In this document: piece after piece, positions 1-5,355 of the stretch
Layout: each line of letters opens with the position of its first letter
Numbering within the stretch: the stretch's first letter is position 1
NCBI GenBank assembly: GCA_014381035.1
Contig: JACMIS010000347.1
Coordinates: 1-6,080 of the forward strand
DNA length: 6,080 bases
From: Armatimonadota bacterium
GTDB taxonomy: Bacteria; Armatimonadota; Armatimonadia; Armatimonadales; Armatimonadaceae
Reading direction: 5' to 3'
Translations under genes and position numbers: made by a program
The notes under the pieces: model-generated
Seen by the model: only the letters and a program-made list of their open reading frames with translations
The model's database searches: none
Told to the model about the DNA's origin: nothing

Positions 1-370
1 AGCATCCATACGCCCCAATGACGAATTAACCACCGTACAACTTCAGGAAAAGGCACGGATATTGCGTTCCAGCAATAGTATCGCCGAAGCGCGGGGTGTT
101 GAAGTTGAGATGGCGCGGCGCATCATGGTCCCGCTCGGTTCGTTTATTTTCGCGCTCGTTGGTGCCCCACTCGGGGTCACTCCGAACCGGGCATCTAAAG
201 GCGTCGGGTTCGGGTACTCGATTCTGATCACGTTCGTTTACTGGATCTCACTCCAGTTCGCGTCAACCCTCGGTCAAAACGGCGTGCTGCCTCCCGTCGT
301 CGCCGTTGCTTTACCGAATATCGCCGGGATTATACTCGGAATTTATTTAATCAAACGTATTCGTCGCTAA
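1..370 (+). CDS. LptF/LptG-family permease, C-terminal fragment
   Basis: This is the last ~122 residues of a YjgP/YjgQ (LptF/LptG) permease; the frame is open to the left edge, so the true start lies outside the window. In known systems LptF and LptG form the inner-membrane half of the LptB2FG ABC transporter that extracts lipopolysaccharide and passes it towards the outer membrane. Visible here is the end of the periplasmic region, then a conserved-looking block (EMARRIMVPLGSFIFALVGAPLG) that matches the family's re-entry into the membrane (E..hK...P...hhfaLhGhPLG). Two more hydrophobic helices follow (FGYSILITFVYW... and PNIAGIILGIYLI), and the protein ends on a basic tail KRIRR. The conserved 'nGxLPP' before the last helix is also present (QNGVLPPVVAVALPN). 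I cannot tell LptF from LptG with this fragment. The stop is followed 43 bases later by the DUF3084 gene on the same strand. Confidence 0.9.
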   Translation, partial: ASIRPNDELTTVQLQEKARILRSSNSIAEARGVEVEMARRIMVPLGSFIFALVGAPLGVTPNRASKGVGFGYSILITFVYWISLQFASTLGQNGVLPPVVAVALPNIAGIILGIYLIKRIRR

Positions 371-390
371 AAATATCGCTCATTTTTCCG

Positions 391-396
391 TATAAT
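391..396 (+). promoter_or_regulatory. Possible -10 box (TATAAT) ahead of the DUF3084 gene
   Basis: A consensus TATAAT lies 18 bases before the ATG at 414, in the A/T-rich gap after the permease stop. No good -35 is found: the hexamer at 17-bp spacing is TAAAAA, and there is no TG extension. Transcription would start near 403, giving an ~11-nt leader without a Shine-Dalgarno sequence. It could let DUF3084 and the nuclease be expressed apart from the permease. The 43-base gap also permits simple read-through. Confidence 0.4.
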
Positions 397-413
397 GAAA
401 CAGCGAAACTCCC

Positions 414-2084
414 ATGCAAGTACCACTGCTCATCCTGGTTTTAGGGGTCCTGATTCCGGTGTCCGGCTTTATTGCCTGGGCAGGCGACCGCATTGGTCAT
501 CAAGTCGGTAAGCGTCGTCACACTCTCCTCGGCTTGCGCCCCCGTCACACGGCTATGTTGTTCACCGTCGGTAGCGGGATCGGCATCTCGGTCGTTTCGT
601 TCCTGGTACTCTGGTTTGCTTCCGAAGGCTTTCGCGTCATTTTGAGCCAGGGGGTCCAGCTTCTCACCGTCAACAAGTCGCTCCGTACTCAGAATACGCA
701 GTTGATGTCCGAGGTAACGGAACGAACCCAACAGGCGGAGAAGGCAAGCGCGGATGCGCGAAACGCGCTTTTGGAGCGAGACAGTGCGCAACAGCTTCGC
801 GATAAAGCAACCCGGCAGAGTGACGTTGCCCGCAAGGAGTTGGAAATCGCTCGTACGAATCTGAAAAACGCGCAACAGAATTTACGAACGGCTAAAGCGG
901 TGTTCCTCGCAACCAAAAATAAACTCGGTCAAACATCGGGTCGCCTCGAATCGGCAAAAACCAATCTGGACCGTGCGCAGGAACGGTTGCAAGCGGCGCA
1001 ACGACGAATTACGGTTGCGGAGTCCGCGAAAGACAAGGCGGAAACCGAGGAACAACTCGCCAAGAACGATACCAGGGAAGCCAAGAAACAACTCAACGAC
1101 ATCGAAACCAAGGCCGAGCGTACCATTGAAAAAGCCGGTCAGTTGATCAAAGAGCAGACGGAGAAGGCAGAGGCCCAGCGTCTCGCCTTGCAAGCGGAAG
1201 TCAATCGAAAACAAACCGAGTTGCAAGGGCTGCAAGTCGCTGTGGAATCGCTACAAGCGCGGCGCATCGAATTGGACAAGGAACTCAAGGCAAGCCGTTC
1301 GAGCACGACCGCCTTGCGCAGCGGGCAGATTACTTACCGCGTCGGGGAAGAAGTCGGGCGTATCTCCATTGCATCGGATCAGAGCGTATGGCGCATCGAA
1401 TCCGCCTTGGAACGGTTCTGGACGAACATCGCGAAAAAAGCAGAAAGCCGTGGTGCGACCGCGAGTAGTTCCGCCGGAACCCGCGCCGTCGCCCTTTCCC
1501 CGCGAATGGCACCGATCACCGCTAATCCTAGCGGCGAGAGCGGGACAGCGGTCAACGCTTCTCTGCCGAGCGAGGAGGATGCACTACGCCTTCTGGCACA
1601 AACCATCCGTCGCTCCGAGGAACCAGTCGCTGTGGTGCTGATCGCTTCCGCGAATGCGGTTGTCGGCGAGCCCGTACTGGTCGAAGTCAAAACGTACCGG
1701 AATGCGGTGGTGCTACAAAGCGGCGTGAAATTGGGCGAGACGACAATCAATGGCGGGTCTGCCATGACCCGTGAAGCTGCCGCCGATGCGGTATATGATT
1801 TTCTCCGCCGCGATGTGCGGAAAGTGTTGCTGGATGCCGGTATCATCCCCAACAAGAGCGGAGAGAACGAGGAGGGCGGCAATGTCGTTAGCTTGACTGG
1901 GAGTGAGTGGCTAAAGATCATGGACGATTTGAAACGCGCCGATTTTCGAGCCCGAATCACCGTCAAGACCGCTAAATCCCACCGCGCCGCCGATCCGGTA
2001 AGCCTTTCTTTTGAGGTCAAGGAGTTAGCCGGAGTCCCACCCCGATTCGACTTCCCGAACACCGGCTCCAACGTGCGCCCATGA
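414..2084 (+). CDS. DUF3084 domain coiled-coil membrane protein
   Basis: A 556-residue protein of the DUF3084 family (role unknown). Residues ~3-23 form a first membrane helix. Residues 24-47 carry the family hallmark, G-D-R-I-G-x-x-V-G-K-R-R followed by L-x-G-L-R-P-R-H-T-A. Residues ~48-69 form a second helix. Residues ~84-296 are a long, highly charged Gln/Glu/Lys/Ala-rich coiled coil. Residues ~300-545 form a globular C-terminal part, including VAVVLIASANAVVGEPVLVEVKTY and a following N-x-VV-x-x-x-GVKLGE segment typical of the family. The short loop between the helices suggests a hairpin anchor with coiled coil and C-terminus on one side. The ATG at 414 puts the hallmark immediately after helix 1; no Shine-Dalgarno is visible before it. 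The gene overlaps the next one by 4 bp (ATGA), so coupled translation is likely. A structural or scaffolding envelope role is only inference from architecture and the permease upstream. Confidence 0.9.
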   Translation: MQVPLLILVLGVLIPVSGFIAWAGDRIGHQVGKRRHTLLGLRPRHTAMLFTVGSGIGISVVSFLVLWFASEGFRVILSQGVQLLTVNKSLRTQNTQLMSEVTERTQQAEKASADARNALLERDSAQQLRDKATRQSDVARKELEIARTNLKNAQQNLRTAKAVFLATKNKLGQTSGRLESAKTNLDRAQERLQAAQRRITVAESAKDKAETEEQLAKNDTREAKKQLNDIETKAERTIEKAGQLIKEQTEKAEAQRLALQAEVNRKQTELQGLQVAVESLQARRIELDKELKASRSSTTALRSGQITYRVGEEVGRISIASDQSVWRIESALERFWTNIAKKAESRGATASSSAGTRAVALSPRMAPITANPSGESGTAVNASLPSEEDALRLLAQTIRRSEEPVAVVLIASANAVVGEPVLVEVKTYRNAVVLQSGVKLGETTINGGSAMTREAAADAVYDFLRRDVRKVLLDAGIIPNKSGENEEGGNVVSLTGSEWLKIMDDLKRADFRARITVKTAKSHRAADPVSLSFEVKELAGVPPRFDFPNTGSNVRP

Positions 2085-2497
2085 GTCCTACTCTCGCGCT
2101 CGCGATTGATCCGGGCACCCGCAAATGCGGCATCGCCATCGTGCAGGACACCAGCCCGCCTCAAACACTGTATCGGGAGGTGGTACCCACACCGAATCTC
2201 AGCCAAGTATTCTGCTATGTGCTCGCGCGATTCCCGGCGACGATTGTGTTGATCGGGGATGCGACGAACGCGCAAGTCGTCGAGAGCGTGGTTCGTCCCC
2301 TACTCCCCGCATCTGTCGCTATCGAGTTTGTCCCGGAGGCGTTCACCTCGGAGCGCGCACGAGCACGTTGGTGCCGGGAGAATCCGCCGGTGAATTTGTG
2401 GGGGCGTTTGTTGCCCGGTTTTCGCACCCCGACCGAACCGGTGGATGATTACGCGGCGGTCATTCTGGCGGAGCAATATTTCGCCGCGCAAAGTTAA
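2081..2497 (+). CDS. RuvX/YqgF-like RNase H-fold nuclease
   Basis: A 138-residue protein about the size of YqgF/RuvX (pre-16S rRNA processing nuclease or Holliday-junction resolvase-like). The strand-1 motif LAIDPGTRKCGIAIV (residues 6-20) supplies the first acidic residue, D10, and the glycines that mark the RNase H fold. IVLIGDAT (55-62) is the second core strand. FVPEAFTSERARARW (83-97) matches the 'v.E..T...A' region with E86 as likely second acid. VDDYAAVILAEQYF (121-134) gives D122/D123 as the terminal metal ligand(s). All expected acids are present, so it is probably active; the substrate (rRNA precursor or branched DNA) cannot be decided here. Its ATG lies inside the DUF3084 stop and no Shine-Dalgarno is seen, so it depends on coupling. 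The last codons overlap the first of four 11-bp direct repeats belonging to the next regulatory region. Confidence 0.82.
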   Translation: MSPTLALAIDPGTRKCGIAIVQDTSPPQTLYREVVPTPNLSQVFCYVLARFPATIVLIGDATNAQVVESVVRPLLPASVAIEFVPEAFTSERARARWCRENPPVNLWGRLLPGFRTPTEPVDDYAAVILAEQYFAAQS

Positions 2498-2534
2498 TGA
2501 AAAGTTAATCCCCTCTTAATCTTCGCTTAACGAA
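2491..2534 (+). promoter_or_regulatory. Four 11-bp direct repeats resembling a Pho box
   Basis: Cut in 11-base steps from 2491, the sequence reads aagTTAATgaa, aagTTAATccc, ctcTTAATctt, cgcTTAACgaa: TTAA(T/C) at 2494, 2505, 2516 and 2527, with no register slip. PhoB-family response regulators bind tandem 11-bp half-sites; the cyanobacterial Pho box is CTTAACCT-like 8-mers with 3-bp spacers, the same core and period. The array starts in the end of the nuclease gene and lies where a -35 would be for the TAGTAT at 2542. The regulator is inferred from motif shape only; no phosphate gene is in the window. OmpR-family members other than PhoB could also use such spacing. Confidence 0.6.
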
Positions 2535-2541
2535 CGAATAG

Positions 2542-2547
2542 TAGTAT
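2542..2547 (+). promoter_or_regulatory. Candidate -10 box (TAGTAT) of the Pho-box promoter
   Basis: TAGTAT lies 10 bases after the last TTAAC core, close to the box-to-minus-10 distance in classical PhoB promoters such as E. coli phoA. An overlapping alternative is GTATAT at 2544-2549. There is no recognisable -35, as expected where an activator replaces it. Initiation would be near 2554. Confidence 0.45.
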
Positions 2548-2553
2548 ATGAGT

Positions 2554-2648
2554 GCGGCTCCGAACTGTTTGCACAGAGAAGAGTGCGCTCCTTAAACCTG
2601 AACCCTTCTCGTGACCTGCGATGCTCCTGCGCTCGCGGGTCTTTTTTT
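2554..2648 (+). ncRNA. Candidate Pho-controlled small RNA, ~95 nt
   Basis: Bounded on the left by the repeat array and TAGTAT, and on the right by an intrinsic terminator with seven Ts. No convincing ORF lies between: a 15-codon frame from ATG 2548 starts inside the -10 box, and a GTG frame at 2583 runs through the terminator. The predicted RNA can form a 6-bp stem, GAGAAG (2576-2581) with CTTCTC (2605-2610). CTCCT occurs twice: at 2588-2592 inside that stem's loop and at 2624-2628 in the loop of the terminator hairpin. C-rich, unpaired CUCCU stretches are a feature of sRNAs that block ribosome binding sites. The 5' end is estimated, not observed. No known RNA family is recognised. It could instead be a processed 3' UTR of the upstream operon. 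Confidence 0.5.
2613..2648 (+). terminator. Intrinsic terminator, + strand
   Basis: GACCTGCGA (2613-2621) pairs with TCGCGGGTC (2633-2641), 9 bp with one G-U pair, around an 11-base loop. Seven Ts (2642-2648) follow directly. There is no A-run before the stem, so it works only for the + strand. It ends either the candidate sRNA or read-through from the nuclease gene. Confidence 0.85.
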
Positions 2649-2692
2649 GGGACGTTCGCACACGTAGGACACAGTTCGAATAGCTGCACAAT

Positions 2693-2739
2693 CGACAAAA
2701 CCGGTATCGGAACACCAAGTTCCGATACCGGTTTTGTCG
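2693..2739. terminator. Perfect 20-bp inverted repeat, bidirectional terminator
   Basis: The arm at 2693-2712 (begins CGACAAAACCGG) is exactly complementary to 2720-2739 (ends CCGGTTTTGTCG), with a 7-base loop. A GC-rich core with TTTT in the descending arm on both strands fits a bidirectional rho-independent terminator. It lies 13 bases beyond the stop of the minus-strand RNase E/G gene, and 44 bases beyond the + strand terminator, between convergent transcripts. The T-run is short (4), so a pure RNA-stability stem is the alternative. Confidence 0.8.
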
Positions 2740-2752
2740 TATATTCCCCCTG

Positions 2753-4702
2753 CTATGGGGCGGGCGTGGATGCCGGACCGCGCCGATCCCGGCGTCGGCG
2801 CGAGCGATTGTTTGTGTTGGCGTCCGTGTTGTTGGCACGCCCCTGCGAGGTTGGCTCTCCCTGACGGGGCTCCGGGGCGCGGCGTTCGGGCGGTGCCGGT
2901 GTCGTATCGGGAGGCGTCGGGACACTGCTCCCGCTTCCGACCGGTCCGGTCCCCTTGCCCATCGCCTCCGCGACAATCAAACTCCGCTGTACCTTCGTCA
3001 GGCGGGCGCGGACCGATTGCCCGATGAACTTCGCGCCTTGTGGCAGTTCTGCTAGCAAGCCGGTTTCGGTAAAGCCGGTCGCGGCGGGCGGGGCGACAAG
3101 CGCGTTTCGCTTCACAGCGACATCGATCACCTGCCCACGCCGCACGGCAAGGTGCTTGCGGTCCAGATCATCGAGGCGGCCGCCCGTAATCTCGTACTTT
3201 TCCTGGTGCAATTCGTCCGAACCGCGCACGTAAATGCCGCGCTCCAGAGAATGTTCCAGCACTTCGATCTCTTCCCCACCCTCGCCGACCAGATACGCCG
3301 CGACCTGCGGGTTACACGTGACCAGGAACGCTTCCGCGGTCGGCTGGACACGCACCAGCGTTCGTAAATCACGCGCCACCTCGATAGCGACCGATTCCGG
3401 CGAGGCGATCTTCCCAGAGCCGTTGCAGTACGGGCACGATTCGTCCATCTGCTCGTTCACGGTTTCGCCGGTCCGCTTTCGCGTCATCTCGATCAATCCG
3501 AGGTTCGACAGATGCGAGATCTTGCAACGCGAACGGTCTTTGCGCAACGCGGTCTCGAACGCGGTCTCGACCTTTTTGCGGTCGTTGGGGTTCGACATAT
3601 CAATCAAGTCGAGAACGATGATGCCGCCGAGGTCACGCAAACGCAACTGGCGGGCGATCTCCGCGACCGCTTCGAGGTTCGTTTGCACAATCGTGTCGGA
3701 AAGTCCGCTGGTCGAACCGGTGAATTTGCCCGAGTTTACGTCAATCGCGACCAACGCTTCCGCCTGGTCAATGATCAGGTAGCCGCCCGATTTCAGCCAG
3801 ACGCGCCGCTTTAAAAGTCGGTCTATATCCTGCTCGATGCCGAAATGCTCGAACATCGGCTTTTCGCCATCGTAGAGATGCACCCGATCTTTAAGCGTCG
3901 GACCGAAGAAGTCGAGTAGTTCGTGCGCCTTGCGATAATCTTCCGCGGAGTCGAGAATCAATCGGTCTACGTCGGCACCGAACGTGTCCCGCAGAATCCG
4001 GAACAGAAGCGAAAGGTCCTGGTAGACCAGGTTCGGTGCAGGCGTGACAGCGGCTTTGGTCTTGATCTGCGCCCACGTTTGTTCCAGAAATTCCAGATCC
4101 TGCTTCAGTTCACGCTCCGACTTGTCTTCCGCTTCGGTACGAACGATCAAGCCGTAGTTCGACCGTCCCTCACCGCCGGGTTTGCGAATGCTTTCCACGA
4201 TGCGTTTCAGGCGGTCGCGCTCTTTGGGGTCGTCAATCTTGCGGGACACACCGACGCTATTTTCGTCGGGCATGAAAACCAGATAGCGTCCGGGAAGCGA
4301 GATTCGGGTGGAAACGCGGGAGCCTTTGGTGCCGCGCGGTCCCTTCACGACCTGGACCAGCACTTCTTGCCCCCGCTTGACGAGGTCCTTGATCGCCGTC
4401 ACCGGGCGCGTGGAGCGACGACCGCCCCCACCGCGATTATTGCCCCGATCCGCGCCGCCGTCGCTCGCGTCTTCCTCACCGGGAACAATATCCCCGGCAT
4501 ACAGGAACGCGTTCCGGTCCAGACCGATTTCGAGAAACGCGGCGTCCATACCGGGCAAAACGTTGTCCACTTTGCCCTTATAGATACTGCCGACGACTCG
4601 CTCTTCACGCTCGATATGCAGTTCCACTAACTGCCCATCCTCCCGAACGGCGATGCGCGATTCGCGGGCGTCCGAGGCATTCACAAATATTTCTTTAACC
4701 AT
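2753..4702 (-). CDS. rng: RNase E/G-family endoribonuclease
   Basis: A 649-residue protein of the Rne/Rng family, the single-strand-specific endoribonucleases that start mRNA decay and process rRNA/tRNA. The S1 RNA-binding domain (~36-120) begins GSIYKGKVDNVLPGMDAAFLEIG and is interrupted by a Gly/Arg/Asp-rich insert (~75-100). The RNase H-like and 5'-sensor region follows; YGLIVRT (183-189) matches the 5'-phosphate sensor with R188/T189. Catalytic aspartates are D321 (VAIDVNSGKFTG) and D365 (GGIIVLDLIDM). CPYCNGSG gives C423/C426, the Zn-link cysteines used for dimer pairing. Residues ~510-580 look like a TRAM/OB-type domain (inference). The tail (~585-649) is Pro-rich and ends with an arginine cluster, RSRRRRDRRG. 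It lacks the long RNase E scaffold of E. coli. The ATG overlaps the 3' end of the GtrA gene by 8 bp, with no clear Shine-Dalgarno, so translation is probably coupled. rng versus rne cannot be settled by sequence alone. Confidence 0.95.
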   Translation of the reverse strand: MVKEIFVNASDARESRIAVREDGQLVELHIEREERVVGSIYKGKVDNVLPGMDAAFLEIGLDRNAFLYAGDIVPGEEDASDGGADRGNNRGGGGRRSTRPVTAIKDLVKRGQEVLVQVVKGPRGTKGSRVSTRISLPGRYLVFMPDENSVGVSRKIDDPKERDRLKRIVESIRKPGGEGRSNYGLIVRTEAEDKSERELKQDLEFLEQTWAQIKTKAAVTPAPNLVYQDLSLLFRILRDTFGADVDRLILDSAEDYRKAHELLDFFGPTLKDRVHLYDGEKPMFEHFGIEQDIDRLLKRRVWLKSGGYLIIDQAEALVAIDVNSGKFTGSTSGLSDTIVQTNLEAVAEIARQLRLRDLGGIIVLDLIDMSNPNDRKKVETAFETALRKDRSRCKISHLSNLGLIEMTRKRTGETVNEQMDESCPYCNGSGKIASPESVAIEVARDLRTLVRVQPTAEAFLVTCNPQVAAYLVGEGGEEIEVLEHSLERGIYVRGSDELHQEKYEITGGRLDDLDRKHLAVRRGQVIDVAVKRNALVAPPAATGFTETGLLAELPQGAKFIGQSVRARLTKVQRSLIVAEAMGKGTGPVGSGSSVPTPPDTTPAPPERRAPEPRQGEPTSQGRANNTDANTNNRSRRRRDRRGPASTPAP

Positions 4703-5249
4703 TGTTTGTTTCGTTGTCCGGTTCGGGGGTGTCCTGCGCCCCGGTTTGCCGGAATGTAATAAATTTCGAGGCAGTAAAGTTCCACGCCATCACCACCACG
4801 GCGGCACACATTTTCGCCCCGTTCAGTGCCAATCGGGAAAACCCGGCACCGTTCGTATCGCGGAAGAAAACGAGTCGCAACGTTTCCATGGGAGGATAGT
4901 TCGTCTGCATCAGTTGCCAGTGTGCCGCGAGGACCAGCACACCGGAGGTGATAATCGTATTTAGCAAAAAGCCGACGAGGTTTGTTCCGAAGAAGATCGG
5001 GAGTTGTCGCTTCAGATTGCGCCGATTCCCGGCAAAGGTCCACCGACTGTTCCAGAAGAAACTGTTGCACACCCCGGCAACGAACGCCGCACTGAGTGCC
5101 CAGATCGGTGCCACATGCCCCAGAAGCAGGTTGAATATCAGTAAATCTATCGTAAGCGAGGAAACACCGACAATACAAAACTTGATAAGTTGTCGCAACC
5201 CCCTGCTTTGTGCTAGTCGTTCTACCAAACCCGTTGAAGCCATCGCCAC
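4695..5249 (-). CDS. GtrA-family membrane protein
   Basis: A 184-residue polytopic protein of the GtrA family, small four-helix proteins thought to take part in moving or flipping polyprenyl-linked sugars for cell-surface glycans. Hydrophobic helices lie at ~21-42, 46-66, 84-108 and 140-158. The family signatures are visible: F-C-I-V-G-V-S-S near helix 1, WNSRWTF (66-72) after helix 2, and the mirrored WNFTASKFITF (156-166) after helix 4. The stretch between helices 3 and 4 (~111-138) is longer than I would expect and more polar, probably an external loop. The start chosen is GTG at 5249; ATG at 5243 is the only close alternative (2 codons shorter), and an in-frame stop at 5268-5270 limits extension. 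AAAGGA lies 14 bases before the GTG. It is the first gene of a two-gene operon with the RNase gene. The substrate is unknown and no glycosyltransferase gene is next to it. Confidence 0.88.
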   Translation of the reverse strand: MAMASTGLVERLAQSRGLRQLIKFCIVGVSSLTIDLLIFNLLLGHVAPIWALSAAFVAGVCNSFFWNSRWTFAGNRRNLKRQLPIFFGTNLVGFLLNTIITSGVLVLAAHWQLMQTNYPPMETLRLVFFRDTNGAGFSRLALNGAKMCAAVVVMAWNFTASKFITFRQTGAQDTPEPDNETNNG

Positions 5250-5263
5250 GGTTAATGTGTCAT

Positions 5264-5269
5264 TCCTTT
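5264..5269 (-). promoter_or_regulatory. Distant Shine-Dalgarno (AAAGGA) for the GtrA gene
   Basis: AAAGGA on the minus strand is the only ribosome-binding-like motif in the short leader. It sits 14 bases before the GTG start, longer than usual. It directly abuts an ATG (5263) that opens a 3-codon frame ending in TAA at 5252. Confidence 0.4.
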
Positions 5270-5283
5270 ACCGTTGTTGGCGT

Positions 5284-5292
5284 ATTATAACA
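5284..5292 (-). promoter_or_regulatory. Extended -10 promoter of the GtrA-RNase operon
   Basis: On the minus strand the sequence reads TGTTATAAT: consensus -10 (5289-5284) with the TGn extension (5292-5290). No -35 is apparent, as is allowed for extended -10 promoters. Initiation near 5277 gives a leader of about 28 nt before the GTG at 5249. The same A/T block, read as TATTAT or TATAAC on the other strand, could serve the divergent redoxin gene, but the evidence is weaker. Confidence 0.6.
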
Positions 5293-5336
5293 TGCTTTAC
5301 CGGCGCGATTTTGCATGCGGGAACTTATCGAGCGGC

Positions 5337-5341
5337 AAGGA
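5337..5341 (+). promoter_or_regulatory. Distant Shine-Dalgarno (AAGGA) for the redoxin gene
   Basis: AAGGA lies 14 bases before the GTG at 5356, the start that gives a clean signal peptide. A CTG at 5350 would be better spaced but is a rare start codon. This leaves the start uncertain by a few residues. Confidence 0.4.
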
Positions 5342-5355
5342 CTGTCTTTCTGTCT

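Noticed and set aside
361..390. Terminator after the permease gene
   Set aside because: There is a T-run (CATTTTTCC) but no convincing GC-rich stem before it.
684..1300. Internal tandem repeats in the DUF3084 gene
   Set aside because: The repetitive look comes from heptad-like Ala/Gln/Glu/Lys coiled-coil composition; no exact DNA repeat unit was found.
1379..2275. 298-codon frame on the minus strand
   Set aside because: It lies antisense to DUF3084 and the nuclease, both of which have clear family motifs. The composition is Arg/Ser/Thr-rich as expected for a shadow frame, with no recognisable domain.
2491..2534. CRISPR or microsatellite explanation for the 11-bp repeats
   Set aside because: Units are far too short for CRISPR, with no spacers. 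Units differ outside the TTAA core, unlike slippage-made repeats.
2548..2595. 15-codon ORF (MSAAPNCLHREECAP) in the sRNA region
   Set aside because: Its ATG overlaps the presumed -10 box and would not be in the transcript; no ribosome binding site. It would return if the TSS proves to be further upstream.
2583..2864. GTG-started frame through the sRNA terminator
   Set aside because: It passes through both terminators into the antisense of the RNase gene; the purine-rich GAGAAG almost abuts the GTG.
3923..4630. 235-codon frame on the plus strand
   Set aside because: Antisense to the RNase E/G catalytic and S1 regions; no motif, a mirror of the real gene's codon bias.
4948..5355. Upstream extension of the redoxin reading frame
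   Set aside because: It would run antisense through the GtrA gene and hide the signal peptide; the GTG at 5356 gives a normal secreted protein.
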